A DNA stretch of 64,000 nucleotides from positions 29,742,535-29,806,534 of the forward strand of contig OY783203.1 in assembly GCA_963678705.1 (NCBI GenBank). Direction: 5' to 3'. Position numbers and translations under genes: made by a program. Below the pieces are notes generated by a model. The model had not been told where the DNA came from. It was given only the letters and a program-made list of their open reading frames with translations, and ran no database searches. Below, in pieces: positions 41,516-58,326 of the stretch; the first letter of the stretch is position 1, and the number at the start of each line of letters is the position of its first letter. The stretch is from Panorpa germanica. Lineage: Eukaryota > Arthropoda > Insecta > Mecoptera > Panorpidae.

Positions 41516-44404
41516 TTAAGGCCACACAATACTCTCAATCCATGGAACATATGCTGACACTCTGGTGTAGACTCCTGGAGTTCCAATTGTACCACAACCA
41601 ATGCCGAAGGAAGTCACTCCGATGATGCTGTACATGCAAAAGATGTCATTCTCCTGATGGAGTTGAAGTGGACCGCCAGAATCACCCTATGTAAAATATA
41701 AATAATAAATAATAATAAAGATTCCTAATTTATTATAGCACTGGTGATTCTTTGTGTCTGTCCTGAACCTGACCCTGTACCACAGGATGACTTCCCTACA
41801 AATAATTTCGAACTGAAGCGTATAAAATTCGAATACGATATTGCAATACGCAACCTAGTATAGGAATCTACATTATGTACCGCAAAGAAAAAAGTGTATC
41901 CGTTTCGAAGGCATTTTGGATCAAAAACGAAGGCAAAAGTCTCAGAAGCTAGTATACATTACCCCACCCCATAAACTTAAGCTTTAAAATATGAAATTTT
42001 CTTTTCTTGAACGTACCCAAATATATTTTCTACCTGTGGCTTAGAACGTGCTTCGAAAAATCTTACTCAAATTGTAATCAGGCTATTCGACATTACTACG
42101 TTACGAAAAAATGTTTGTACGGATGTATTTATGACCACATATACTCGGAAAATGCTGTTATGCTTACCTGGCACACATCCTTAATTTCTTTATTATGCCC
42201 TGCACACAATTGAATTTCTTCCACAATTCCAAACTTCAACTGTCTCTCAGATATTAAAGGAGCATATGATGCATTACAGTCTGCTTGACTGAACATTTCT
42301 AATTTCACCTAAAGTAATACAAATTCATTACTAAGCATTCGATTATCGCAGATACAAAATTTTTAAATATTAAATACTGTTTCCAATGTGATGAAATGAA
42401 GTACCGAAAATTTAAAATTAAGTACAAGTGATATCTGCGTTCAGAACAATCGCACACTGAAGAAACGATTATTTTAGGACACTTTAATTGTACAGAACGA
42501 GATTTATAATGAAACGCGCCAGCTTGCGACAAATTTGTCGGTCTGCTTTAAGAGTTAAGTTTTCGTATGATGTTGTCTCTATTATTTTACGACAATGTCA
42601 AATTTGTCATAAAACAATCGTGTCTAACAGACGTGTCTTGACCCTTTTCCCCACTAATATCCTTATTTACTTGTAGCAGGTTATCACTGCGGTCGCCATC
42701 GAATGATGTTCTACCCCAGCCAGTTGCAACTGCTGCTTTGTCTGTTATAACGGGGTCCCAACGTAAACATGCCGGAACTGTTAATGGATTAAGAGCGACT
42801 CTATAACAGAGAAACAAAAATTAAAGATACAAGTTGCCATTTGCCCAGATTAGAAATATTTTTAAAGTACGGAGTTTTAAGAAAGAAATAGTTGGAAAAA
42901 TAAGTTCATCGACGGAACTGCAAATGTTCAACTCTTTAGAAAACTACGAGTATAACTATGCTAGTTCCATCGCTTGATTAGTTTTACGTTATGGTTGCCT
43001 TTAGTAGTTGTTAATTAATAGATCCTGGCTCTAAGATGTGGCAATATTTCAACATTAAGTTTTTGAGATTTAAGTATAAATCTAATGAAAAACTTACGTT
43101 CAATCTATTCTCAACAGAGCGATGTCGTTGTATCTGGAAGGCCGCTTGTACTCCGGGTGTGGAATTATTTCAGCAATATCAAATTCTTGTTGTCTGGAGA
43201 TTGCCTGGTTGTTAGTTTCTACAAGATACACATTGCCAACTCTAACTCTTTTTACGTCTCCACTGGAAATGATAAGTTGCAACTGCAACATTCGTGAACA
43301 TTCATTTGAAGTTTTGATGGTTTACTCACTATTCTTGAGTAGAGATGCAGTGTCCTGCCGTGAGGACGAAACGCTCACTAATTAGACTTCCCCCACAAAT
43401 CCATTTAATGGTCGAACCGTCTTCGTAGCCAAGAGCAGCCTGCAATGTTATCAATGTTTAACATTCCATCTAGTATGTTAATTCATTAATAGTAGCCAAT
43501 GTTTTCTAATTCGATAATCAATTCGTATACCAATCATACCATATGTGGAAATTCACCCGGACGAGTACGTTTTCCCCCAACTATAATAAGTCGAGTATTT
43601 CGGAAACATCTATTGACTTTAATTTTTTCCATCCCAAATTCTGTTGGTACGTCGATCCATTCATAATTATACTCGGAGTATTCTACGCATTCTATAAATG
43701 AAGTTGTGTTGATCATAAAAGTCTTTACTCGTCTTACATATTTCCTTATCATTATTCAATTCATATTTTCATTTAAAAATAGTTATTAAAGATATGGAGT
43801 TTATTTTTTCTTTGAAGAAATGTTATATAAATAGATTTTTACTTTGATATGATTTGCTTTTAGTAATATCAGTTTCTACACAGCAAACTACTGGCACTGT
43901 TGATCCCCTGGGGAAGGAACAAATAGTGGGGTTTTGTCTCAGTTCTTGAAGAGCTTCAATAGCTGAAGGACATTCATCTAAAAATCTGCAAACTCCCGTG
44001 TTTCTTGCAGCTTTGCAACTTTTACCTACAAATAGATAATTATAGATAAGATGACATTTCCTTAATGACAGGAAATGCAGAGCTAGTTCCTTAGCTCCTT
44101 ATGCTCGTACACAGCTCATAGTTTCTTTCAAAACGCTTTTCTACCACTCTGCCAGAGACTCTCCTCCTTCTTTCGTTTATAAATATACGTGACTACTACA
44201 ATTTATGAAAAATATGTAAAATTGAGAATTATAAATGAAGAAGAATTATTTCTTATATTCTATATATGGTATTCATAATAATAGCCCCTTAGTTTAAAAT
44301 TGATACACATGAAACTTACCTTCTTCTTGAGCTTTAGTTTCTTGAACATTTAATGTTGATATATAACATAAGAAATGAATAATAAATACTTGTTTATATA
44401 ACAT
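41516..44404 (-). pseudogene. CLIP-domain serine protease C with in-frame stop
   Basis: Same eight-exon plan as B: 44320-44404, 43843-44025, 43540-43691, 43330-43439, 43098-43262, 42671-42800, 42168-42308, 41516-41686. Every splice site and frame is intact, but the last full codon of exon 5 reads TGA (43100-43102) where the paralogues have GGA (Gly). Translation would stop after ~230 residues, after the His and Asp of the triad but before the Ser exon, and three exon junctions lie downstream, so nonsense-mediated decay is expected. All other domains (signal, six-Cys CLIP, IVGG preceded by RLI, downstream GDSGGP) are undamaged. This is therefore a very young null allele, a polymorphism or an assembly error rather than an old pseudogene. 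A TATA box is retained. Confidence 0.7.
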
Positions 44405-44462
44405 GTTGTTAGTTCAATTGGTCAACTACTAGTTTTCAGAATAACTGCTTGAATAAACTGAG

Positions 44463-44545
44463 TTTTTATAAAGCCAGCGGATTGCGAGATATTGCTTTCC
44501 TTGCAGAAACAATTCTAAGGTCAAAAGCTGGTACATTTGTCAGCT
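44463..44545 (-). promoter_or_regulatory. Promoter of protease C: TATA box and conserved block
   Basis: TATAAAAA on the minus strand at 44463-44470, and the conserved AAGGTCAAAAGCTGG / ACATTTGTCAG block at 44517-44545 (plus-strand reading). Same spacing as in B. Confidence 0.65.
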
Positions 44546-44642
44546 ATATTTAATCTTATATTAAATGAAAAAAACAAACGTTTTTCTTTATAGTTTAATT
44601 ATCTATAGGTTTATACATTTATTACAAGTTACTAGCAATTTG

Positions 44643-47721
<3,079 letters not shown>

Positions 47722-47787
47722 GTTGTTTCAATGGTGGTTCAATTGGTCAACTACTAGTCTTCAGAATAAGTGCTTGAATAAACTGAG

Positions 47788-47869
47788 TTTTTAAAGAGCC
47801 AGCGGATTACGAGTTATTGCTTTCTTTGCAGAAACATGTCTAAGGTCAAAACCTGGTACATTTGTCAGC
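47788..47869 (-). promoter_or_regulatory. Upstream region of protease D: altered TATA and conserved block
   Basis: The TATA position is TTTAAAAA (47788-47795, minus strand). The conserved block is kept at 47841-47869 with one change (AAGGTCAAAACCTGG). Confidence 0.55.
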
Positions 47870-47965
47870 CATATTTAATCTCATATTGAATAAAAAACAA
47901 ACGTTTATCTTTACAGTTTAATTATCTATAGGTTTATACATTTATTACAAGCTACTAGCAATTTG

Positions 47966-50894
47966 TTAAGGCCACACAATACTCTCAATCCATGGAACAT
48001 ATGCTGACACTCTGGTGTAGACTCCTGGAGTTCCTATATTGCCACAACCAATGCCGAAGGAAGTCACTCCGATGATGCTGTACATGCAGTAGATGTCATT
48101 TTCCTGTTCGAGTTGAAGAGGTCCGCCAGAATCACCCTATGTAAAATATAAATAATATAAGATGTTGCTAATTTCTTACGTCGTGTTTTTCTGTCAATTC
48201 TTTGTTTTTCTTCTTAATCGGCCTCTGTTGTGCCCTTCTTATCTTTGCTCTATAATCCAGATGGGATTAAGTATGTTTGAATCGGATTTCTATACAGAAA
48301 ACTCAGAGAGTTTGGTGGTGACTCATGCTTAAAATAAGTTACAATAAAGAAGCACTGTCTCACTCATTTCTTCTCAATGTATATAGGAACAAATAAAACA
48401 AAATTCACCGTCGTGTCGTAGAATTATACGGCTTTCGTAATTTGAACTATATGTAAATTTTATTACTTATTCTTACCTGACACACATCCTTTGCTTGTGT
48501 ATTATGCCCTGCGCACAATTGAGTGTCTTCCACGATTCCGAACTTCAACTGTCTCTCAGATATTAAAGGAGCATATGATGCGTTACAGTCAGCTTGACTG
48601 AACATTTGTAAGAAAACCTAAAGTAATACAAACTTATTACTATGCATTCTCTTACTAGAATATACTCTTACACCACAGACACAATATTTTCAGACTTTAA
48701 ATGTTTTCTAAGCAACGACAATTTAAATATTTATAGCATGATTAAAAAACCGTGAGTTTTGAATTAACTACAAGTGACATCTACTCTTTTAGCAAACGCA
48801 CATTGGAGACACGAGTGTTTCAGTTTAGTATGAGTGCACAGCACGGGCCATGGATCCATGCTGGAACGCGCATGTTTGCGACAAATTTGTAGGTTTGTCT
48901 TTAGAGGAAATTGTTAGCACTTCTCTGTTTGTTCAGTGTTTTCACATGGCGCTGCTCACGACAAAGATGTAAAACAGTCGTGTCTAAAATTCGGTACAGA
49001 CTGGTGCGACTCAGATATGTGACATCCATCATTCTTATATTGTTATTCATAAGTTAACGTTATTTAGAGAAGAGCGTATTAAATTTGTTAAAATTAACAA
49101 CCTTAACATGCAACATCCATTTAATTGGGCAAAACTTATAAAACTGTACCAGGCATCAGACTATTACTTTTTTTTATATTTATTGACTGACTATGGCGCG
49201 GTAAAAGCAAAATCCCTAAGTAGACTAGAACAAATGTTAGATGCCGCACTAATCTGGACGATACAATCCGCTCTTATATTCTGATTTACTTTTAGCAGGA
49301 TATCACTGCTGCCGCCGTCAAATGATGTTCTACCCCAGCCAGTTGCAAATGCTGCTATGTCTGTTATAACGGGGTCCCAACGTAAGCAGGCCGGAATTAT
49401 ATATGGATTAAGAGCGACTCTATAAAAGAAAAATAAATAAACGAAAGATATTTTCTAATTTGGACTACTTATGCCTGATTCAAGGTATCTGTCTTATTTG
49501 TTTTTATCTTTAAGGTCGGTTGATGGTATTGGGTAAATTTACATAACCTAATTTTGTAAATATAGGCAATTGAATAATCGTCAGAAATTAAAGGACGCTA
49601 ATTAAACAGTTACAAAATAGGAGTCTTAGTTTTGTCTGCAGCAGTTGTCAATTTATAAAGATTCTGGTTCGAGGTTGCGACTATTCTAATGAAATGTTTA
49701 CGTTACTATGATAAATCCGATAAGAAACTTACTTTCCATTTATTCTTAACAGAGCGATGTCGTTGTATCTGGAAGGCCGTTTATACTCCGGGTGTGGAAT
49801 TATTTCAGCAATATCAAATTCTTGTGGATTAGCTCCATCATCTGCTTCTGCAAGATTCCAATCGCCAACTCGAACTCGTTTCACGTCACCACTAAATTTT
49901 TTTAAATCCTTTAACATTGAACTAAATAAAGTTTTATAACAGAAAACTGTTACCCATTTTTGATAGTTTACTCACTATTCTTGAGTAGAAGTGCAATGTC
50001 CTGCCGTGAGGACAAAACGCTCGCTAATTAGACTTCCTCCACAAATCCATTTAATGGTCGAACCGTCTTCGTAGCCAAGAGCAGCCTGCAATATTAATAA
50101 TGTTTAATGTTCCATCTAAAACCAGTAATTAATTTCCTATACCAATCATACCATATGTGGAAATTCACCAGGAATAGTATGCGTTCCACCAACTATTAAT
50201 ATAGGTTCGACATCTCGTACACAGCGTCTGACTCTAACTTTCTGCATTCCATATTCTGGTGGTACGTCTACCCATTCATAATTATACTGGGAGTATTCTA
50301 CACATTCTATAACGTAAATTTTATTTATTAAGAAAGTTTCTTCTTGTCTACATATTTCATTATCATTATTTCAATTAATATTTTGATTTTAAAAATGGTT
50401 GTTTAAGATTTTAAGTTTGCTTTGTCTTTAATGAGTCACCAAAGAAAAAAAGTGAAAAACAAGGCAATAAAAATACATTTAGATAATACTATCCTTAAAT
50501 ATTGAATGGAATTTTACTTTGATAGGATTTGCTTTTTGTTATGTCATTTTCTACACAACAAACTAATGGCAATGTTGATCCCCTAGGGAAGGAGCAGACG
50601 ACGGGATTTTGTCTCAGTTCTTGAAGCGCTTGAATAGCTGAAGGACATTCATTTAGCGGTTTGCAAATTCCTAAGTTTCTTCCAGCTCTGCAATCGTCAC
50701 CTTCTAATAGAATTTAATATCGTGAATACGAAGTAAAGGTATACACAAACCAATAAACTTGAGAGAGAGAGAGAGAGAGAAAACTTACTGAGTTTTAGTG
50801 TTAACTTACCTTCTTCTTGAGCTTTAGTTCCTTGAACATTTAATGTTGATATATAACACAAGAAATGAATGACAAATACTTGTTTATAAAACAT
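47966..50894 (-). CDS. CLIP-domain serine protease E
   Basis: Complete gene: 50810-50894, 50518-50700, 50152-50306, 49976-50085, 49733-49891, 49290-49419, 48477-48617, 47966-48136; 377 aa. The signal peptide is nearly identical to B's. The CLIP domain ([12 protein letters not shown]...VCC), the linker Cys in RRCVRD and the activation site EPIL|IVGG (P1 Leu, the usual CLIPC choice) are clear. Complete His/Asp/Ser triad and S1 Asp (KDVCQGDSGG). One extra linker residue compared with B. The intron between exons 6 and 7 is 672 bp against 240-360 bp in B-D; part of the extra sequence is shared with gene C, so B and D have lost it. Confidence 0.92.
50761..50782. repeat. (GA)n microsatellite in intron 1 of protease E
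   Basis: Ten uninterrupted GA dinucleotides, just inside the intron downstream of the signal-peptide exon. Confidence 0.9.
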
Positions 50895-50952
50895 GTTGTT
50901 AGTTCAATCGGTCAACTACTAGTTTTCAGAATAACTGCTTGAACAAAATGAG

Positions 50953-51035
50953 TTTTTATAAAGTCAGCGGATTACGAGTTATTGCTTTCTTTGCAGAAAA
51001 ATTTCTAAGGTCAAAAGCTGGCAAATTTGTCAGCT
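50953..51035 (-). promoter_or_regulatory. Promoter of protease E: TATA box and conserved block
   Basis: TATAAAAA on the minus strand at 50953-50960. The conserved AAGGTCAAAAGCTGG / AAATTTGTCAG block lies at 51007-51035. Confidence 0.65.
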
Positions 51036-51146
51036 CTATTTAATCTTATATTGAATAATGAAAAACAAACTATGCTCTGTACAGTTTAATTATCTTTAGA
51101 TTTATACATTTATTACTGTAAGTATAATAAAACTGCTACTAATTTG

Positions 51147-53857
51147 TTAAGGCCACACAATGCTTTCAATCCATTGAACATATGCTGACACTCTGGTGTA
51201 GACTCCTGGAGTTCCTATAGTACCACAACCAATGCCGAAGGAAGTCACTCCGATGATGCTGTACATGCAGTAAATGTCATTCTCCTGGTAAACTTGAAGA
51301 GGACCTCCTGAATCACCCTACGTAAGATATAAATATTGTAAGAAGATTACTCACTATAGTACTGTGGTTCTGACTGTTTCCTACACCTTGATAATCTACT
51401 TAGAACTACTATTTCGCATTTAATAGAATAATTACGCCCCTATCTTGTAAATGAGTCTTTCAGCACTGTACCGTTTTCCAAAAATACTACTAAACAAGAT
51501 AATTAACTTTGCCGCAAGGTATCAGATCCATATCGTAACTCAAGGTCTGCTCATAGATATAGGTGAGCCTAATTTTGTTAAATAATCTATCTTATTCAGA
51601 AGAACTTTCTTTTTATTTTCACCTGACACACATCCTTTACTTCAGTATTATGTCCTGCACACAATTGAGTTTCTGGCACAATTCCAAACTTCAGTTGTCT
51701 GTTTGATATTAAGGAAGCGTAGGATGCGTTACAGTCTGGTTGACTGAAAAGTTCTAAGTTTACCTAAACAAAAACAAATAATTAATGTTTAACTTTTAGC
51801 TTATCCAAAGTATAAAACATTATAGATATTTTGTCAATGGGCTTGTGAACTATGAATAAATTTCTGGAAAACTGTATTTGCTATTGATAAAGTTCAGTTT
51901 AGAAGCCGTATATCAATGAAATGAGTTTACAAACCGAATATCCATTATAGTCAAAATCTGTTCAAGGCTAATAAATAAAATGACGGAAATTTTAAACCAT
52001 AATAATCTCGCTTCTAATATTATAGCAGTATTAACTTTTAAAAGGATGTCGCTACGATCTCCTCCGAAAGATGTTCTTCCCCAACCGGTTGCAATGGCGC
52101 TTGTTTCTTTAATCAAAGAATCCCAACGTAAGCACGCCGGTATTGTATGTTGATTAAGAACAAACCTGTAAGAGAATTCGAAATGAATTAAAATTATGTG
52201 AAGTACAAAAAGTTTTTGTAAGTTTTGCATTTACTTTTGACTGTTTACTACTGGGAATTTGGGAGCGAAACTTACGTTCCATCTATCCTCAACAGAGCTA
52301 TGTCGTTGTATCTGGAAGGCCGTTTATACTCCGGATGTGGAATTATTTCAGCAATACCTAATTCCTGCGGGCCGGATATTTGTTCAGTTTTGGCAATAGT
52401 CAAAGCGCCAACTCGAACTCGTTTTACTTCTCCGCTGGAAATGATGTTACCATAAACGTAGTGGCACTGAACTAATAATGCAAAACACACGCGCTTTGAT
52501 AATTTACTCACTGTTCTTGAGAAAAGGTACAGTGTCCTGCCGTGAGGACGAAACGTTCACTAATTAAACTTCCTCCACACTCCCATTTGATGGTGGAACC
52601 GTCTCCAAAACCAAGTGCAGCCTGCAATGTTATACATTTATATGAATATGTGTATTTCATTTCAAGAATAGTTCATTAAATTTATTTACCATATGAGGAA
52701 ATTCTCTATGAACAGAAGGTGTTCCGCCCACTACCATTCCTTTGGCAATCCGCCCACATGTATTGGTCTTAAATCTTTCTTTGCCTAATTGTGTTGAAAT
52801 TTCCTTCCACTCAAAAATATACTGCGAGTATTCTACGCATTCTATAAATTAAGTTATAACTATTACAAATGTTTAGTTTCTCTTCCTCTCTCGGATTAAT
52901 TTATCTTCATTAAATATATTTCCCTATAAATATTACAATTACTATCCTAATTTCATAATTCTTTGGTTATTAAATGTTCTTCCTTTAAAAGTTGGTTAAC
53001 TTTTCTAACTAGGTTCTTACTTTGATAGGATTTGCTCTTAGTTATGTCAGTTTCTACGCAGCAAATAACAGGCAATGTTGATCCCCTGGGGAAGGAACAA
53101 ATCGTGGGGTTTTGTCTCAGTTCCTGGAGAGCTTGAACTGCTGATGGACAGTCGTCTAATGATTTGCAAACTCCAATGTTTCTTCCAGATTTGCAACTAT
53201 CACCTGGAAAGATAAATTGGTTCTTTTTGTGACATTAACTTCTATTTGAATTGTGGTAAATAAATAAGTTTTCATGTTTCTGTCATCTTTATAACGTGAA
53301 TTCAAAATGAATTTAGATTGATTGTGAATCAACACTAATTGGGCTTGTGAATGATGATTAAGTTTGTATTAAACTGTACTATATATTAATAAAGTTGGCT
53401 ACTAGAACCTCAAATATACAATTATTTTTTATAACTCCTTATATTTTAGGAGATATTATAAATTAAAAAAATCATTAGGTCTCTTTAATTATTAACGGGA
53501 TCCAATATTATAGAAAATTCATATATACATGGAACGTTACATCTGACGATTTGCAATGTCTTATATGCAAAAATTAAAAGTAAACTTCGATTACTTATTT
53601 CTTTTGTGACGTATAATGCACATCTAAAACACGCGGCAAAATTAAAATTCAAATTTGATGTAACTATAACTCCGTCAACTTTTGAATATTTAAACAAATG
53701 AAAACGCCAATATCTATATATTAAAATTTATTTCAAACGAAAATTGGTAATTGTCCTTTACCTGAAACTTACCTTCTTCAAGAGCTGACGTTTCTTGTAC
53801 TTTTAATGTTGATAAGTAACACAATAAATGAATGAAAAATATTTTATTGGAATACAT
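51147..53857 (-). CDS. CLIP-domain serine protease F
   Basis: Complete gene: 53773-53857, 53021-53203, 52690-52841, 52512-52621, 52276-52434, 52036-52165, 51623-51763, 51147-51317; 376 aa. Signal peptide starting [12 protein letters not shown]; six-Cys CLIP domain; linker with [10 protein letters not shown] before VVGG, so P1 is Met if the cut is at the usual place. His in TAGHC, Asp in YNDIALL, Ser in GDSGGP and S1 Asp in KDVCQ are all present. The donor after exon 6 is GTTAAT, a weaker GT site shared with H. Its closest relative is H: exons and even introns align throughout, showing a recent duplication. No TATA box like that of B is seen. The upstream AAGGTCA block is kept at 54423-54450. 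Confidence 0.91.
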
Positions 53858-54906
53858 GTTGTCAGTTCTATTGGTCAACTACTAATCACTACTAGTCTTG
53901 ACCGAGCCATGTTTCTTTGAAGTCAGCAGATTACAATTTAACGCTTTATTGCAGGGTTTTCTAAACTTTTGGAGTCTGCGGACCATATTGAAATATTGAA
54001 AGTACTATGCGGGTAGGATTAGAAGAAGTTTATACAGAATTTAATAATCATGTAATTGCAACTGCAAAATGACTTAAATAAATTTTTTTTTCAAATGACC
54101 CTCGGACTTCAATGTGGTACAATAACTTGACGAACTACAAATTTCAAGAAACTTTTGAACTGACAATTCAAATACATTTTTTTTAAATATAATTACTGTT
54201 ACAGAGACCATAGGCATGACAGGTTTCACCAAGTGTTCAGTGGTGTAAGTGCATTGGTATGTTGATGCCTTCATTTCCTATTTTGCATATTGCATTCTTC
54301 ATTGAATCTCCTTTTTGTTGCTTTCTAAAAAGAATCCGCTGGTAGAATAGAACGACTTGGCGGGTCAGATTCGGACCGCGGTCCTTTATTTGAGGACCCC
54401 TACCTTATTGCATACATATTTCAAAGGTCAAAAGCTGGCGCATTTGTCGGAGATAAATCTGTAGCAATACTTGATCTATTTAATCGTAATCTATGTATGT
54501 CGATATTCAAAAGTAGAATAAATGAAAAAAACCAACAGAAGTACGAAATACTGATGCAACGTTGACTTGACACAGTGGGCGAGAGCGTTTATGCTTGAAG
54601 CAAGACTATGTCTTCGGGGTCCTTATGATTCTCGAACCAGCATATATAATTCTGAATTTGATTATTATCTAGTTTATTTAGTGGTGTAGGCCAACGTTAA
54701 ATAAAATAAAGTTTATAATAAATATAATTAAATAAATAAGAAAAGTACATCAATCAGATTTATTTTTTTAAAATCATTTTTTTATTATTCCTGGAACCAA
54801 AACTAAGTTTTTACATTAAAATAATGTAAATTTTACATAGATAATATACAGTTATTTAAATCAAGTTATTGATATTAGCTTATACTTTCTAAGGACTACT
54901 AATTTG
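53858..54906. other. Spacer between proteases F and G
   Basis: Holds the F promoter and the conserved block, a segment at about 54040-54240 that recurs twice upstream of H (61895-62050 and 62128-62345), a less AT-rich patch with CTCGAACC at about 54540-54645 that could be an old SINE, and a retroposon-like tail (GGCCAACGTTAAATAAA) at about 54690. No coding gene. Confidence 0.45.
54423..54450 (-). promoter_or_regulatory. Conserved block upstream of protease F
   Basis: AAAGGTCAAAAGCTGGCGC then ATTTGTCGG on the plus strand. It is further from the ATG than in B-E because F has extra inserted sequence between. Confidence 0.55.
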
Positions 54907-57499
54907 TTAAGGCCACACAATGCTTTCAATCCATGGAACATATGCTGACACTCTGGTGTAGACTCCTGGGGTTCCAATAGTACCACAACCAATACCGAAG
55001 GAAGTCACTCCGATGATGCTGTACATGCAGTGGATGTTGTTCTTCTGGAGGACCTGAAGAGGGCCGCCCGAGTCACCCTACGTAACAAATTTATAATATA
55101 ACATTTTAATTTTTAGCCGAAATAGATAGTATACTGCCACACCCTGACTAAATCCGGACCTCTTTAGAATTCCGAGCTCTAGACATTTGTCTTACTGATG
55201 TACTCATTACTTCGTTCCTGCCCTTAAAGGTTGTTTGGTTTCCAGAAATTCGTTCGTTGAAATAATATGATTTTCGTCGTCACAAAATTTGGTAGCATAC
55301 AATGTATTATAAGAAATGAATATTTTTACCTGGCATACATCCTTTTCCTCTGTATTGTGTCCTGCACACAACTGGGTTTCCGGTACAATTCCGGATTTCA
55401 GTTGTCTGTTTGACATTAAGGGAGCGTAAGAAGCGTTACAATCTGGTTGACTGAATAATTCCAAAGTCACCTAAACAAATACGTATTCATCATTTATCCT
55501 TTACTTTACCTTAGTATAGTAATTAAACAAAATGGCTGTAGTTTTGTGTAATGGTAGCCATTTTCTTTTATACTAATATTTACTTTTAACAGGTTATCAC
55601 TCTGCTGGGCACCAAAAGATGTTCTTCCCCAGCCAGATGCAACGGCCAATGTGTCTGTTATCGTGGGGTCCCAACGCAAGCATGCCGGTATTGTATAAAT
55701 ATTGAGGTGAACTCTATAACAGAAAAGCCAGAAATTTAAAAGTAAATGAAATACAGAAATTAACTCAAACATCAAATTTCAACAGTTTCCAGCTACTTAG
55801 AGATATCTGGAAAGCTGAATTTGGGTAAATGATCTTTAGAATTGTTAATACAGGGTATGTATTACATTCCAATATTCATTTGTAATACTGGGTGGTTACG
55901 AATCCGTAATAGGGCAGGTCCTCATGTATCTCTGGTAATATTTCTACTTGAGGAATAAGACAAAATTTACCATCGTATCGTACATTATATAACCTTGACT
56001 ATAATAATCCTTTATTCCAAATAAATATAGGACTATATCTATATCTTGTAACTTTGTCTAATGTTTATGTACATCGGACATAATGACATCGGACATAGGA
56101 CCTATATTTGCATAAAACTTGACCAAAATTCCATAGACAAACTTACCTTCTTTCTGTTCGCAGCAGAGCTATGTCGTTGTATCGGGAAGGTCGTTTGTAT
56201 TCCGGGTGTGGAATAATTTCAGCAATATCATATTCACGTGGTTTTGAATTCTCGCTAGTTACAAGATTCAAAGCGCCAACTCGAATTCGTTTTACATCTC
56301 CGCTAGAAATGAGAATATACTGATACCGAAATCCTTAAGTTTGAGGTTAATCATAAAAAAGATTGTTACTTACTAATCTGGAGAAGATGTGCAGTGTCCT
56401 GCAGTGAGTACGAAACGTTCACTGATCAGAGTTCCTCCACACTCCCATCTGATGGTCGAACCGTCTTCAAAACCAAGAGCAGCCTGTAATGTTTCCAATT
56501 GTTTAAGGGATATGAATATTTTTTAAAAATAAATTTCGTATACCCATCTTACCATATGTGGAAATTCTCTCGGAAGAGAAGGAGATCCGCCAACTACCAA
56601 TGGTTGACCAGGCTGTGCACATCGATCCTGTCTTACTTTCTTAAAATCCCATTGACTGTCTACCCACTCATAATGATACTGTGAGTATTCTACGCATTCT
56701 ATAAATTAAACTAAACTCGTTACGAATGCTTTCTAACAATTTTTGCAACTTATATTTCAATGTTAAACTGATTATTGGGTTTCCATATTAGATTGATCAG
56801 CTGTAGGGACCCTAAAGGCACTATCTTCAACAATTTTTAATTAAGTATTACTTATTAAATTAGGGATAAGAAAAGGGGCCATCCATTTGTAGAGGATCTG
56901 AAATCCTTATTGCAGACATAATTGACTGCCTGATAATTTTTGTCGAAAAGTTTTTGTTTAAAGGAAAGAAGAAAACAAAACAAAACTACTTTTTGTTTCC
57001 TTGCTAAATTAAGCAGCATTTCCATAACATTTATATCCGTTAAGTTGCTCCGTTATATTTTAATATTTCTAATAAATGTTACATAAAGGTGTTAATTTGA
57101 ATCTTACTTTGATAGGATTTGCTTTTAGTTACGTCATTTTCTACACAGCATACAATTGCAGTTGATCCTTTTGGAAATGAACAAATCGCAGGCCTTTGGT
57201 TCAGTTCTTGCAGAGCTTGAATTGCTGATGGACACTTATCTAAGGACCTGCAAATTCCGATGTTTTTTCGAGTTCTACAACTTTCTCCTAGAAAAATTAA
57301 ACTTTTGTTAAGAGAAACGCCTTAAACTACACAAATATTACTTGTGTTTTCCATCTATGTACCTTGAAGTAGTTTTAAATAATTTACTTCTTAGGTTAAA
57401 TAAAAATAAATCATGCAGCTTACCTTCTAAAGTTCCTTCACGATTTAATGTTGTTACTACTATGGGCCCTAAAAAATAACATTTTGTTAAAAAACACAT
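54907..57499 (-). CDS. CLIP-domain serine protease G
   Basis: Eight exons: 57424-57499, 57108-57287, 56553-56698, 56374-56483, 56147-56302, 55584-55713, 55330-55470, 54907-55077; phases agree, 369 aa. The first exon encodes a shorter, atypical signal peptide beginning [19 protein letters not shown] domain with six Cys; activation at GQPL|VVGG (P1 Leu); triad and S1 Asp (EKDVCQGDSGG) complete. A second signal-peptide exon with a compatible donor lies 0.6 kb further upstream (58125-58215) and could serve as an alternative first exon; its leader is a more typical secretion signal. Choice between them needs transcript data. Confidence 0.87.
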
Positions 57500-57712
57500 T
57501 GCTAGTCCAATTGATTAGATAAAGTGTAGATATTTTGAATTTAATTAAACAGTTTATCTATTTAACGCGTAGCAAACATAATCCGATTAAAAATTGAATA
57601 AATTCAAAATAAGAATTATAATAATTTAATAATTATGGGAAGATATATACATATTTTTGCAAGATATATACATATTTCATTCTCTTTGAATGTGAATATT
57701 TTATCACTGTTA

Positions 57713-57777
57713 TTTAAGTTGCATACACTCTTGGCGCAAAGAAATCTGGGCGTCATCTATTAAACAAATAATAAACT
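57713..57777 (+). repeat. Inverted-repeat family copy 1
   Basis: About 60 bp containing GTTGCATACACTCTTGGCGC, CGTCATCTATT and ATAATAAAC. Pairs in inverted orientation with 58990-59055. Confidence 0.7.
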
Positions 57778-58124
57778 TTCATTAGAAAGTCAACTCCAAA
57801 TAATCAGTTTGCAGATAACGACGAAATCAATATTTGAGTTGTATGCTATCCAGCATACTATTTTGTTGCATTTATAAATAACATATAACTGCATACTCAA
57901 CTCAAATTTTGACTTCTTTGAGTTGACTCCCTAATAACAGGACGATCGAATTGTCGATACTAAAACGCAAATGCTCGTCTTTATGTACGAATTTCAAATG
58001 AGCACGAATTTTATGTTCACATATTCGTGTTCGTACACAAAATCGAATAAACGAACTGAACACGGATAAGTTCGTGTTCGTGTTCGTTCACATAAGTAAT
58101 TTACTCATAATTCATGCAGCTTAC

Positions 58125-58215
58125 CTTCTTTTTGAGCTGAAGCTTCATGAAGATTAATTGTTAATACAAGTATGTACCCAAATAAACAAATAATAAATAT
58201 TTTACTAAAACACAT
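58125..58215 (-). CDS. Orphan signal-peptide exon upstream of protease G
   Basis: An ATG (58213-58215) opens a 30-residue hydrophobic leader (MCFSKIFIICLFGYILVL...) ending SAQKEG at a GTAAG donor. Exon phase is 1, exactly as in the first exons of B-F. It is preceded by the conserved AAGGTCAAAAGCTG block (58327-58355). It may be an alternative first exon of G or the remnant of a lost gene. The segment lies between inverted repeat copies at 57713 and 58990. Confidence 0.6.
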
Positions 58216-58326
58216 ATTGCCAGCTCATATGGTTAACTGCAAGTGGCCTGTATAAATCTTAAACTGATTATGATTCCATAAAGATAGCAGATTACGATTT
58301 ATTGCATTTCTTACAGAATTATGTCT

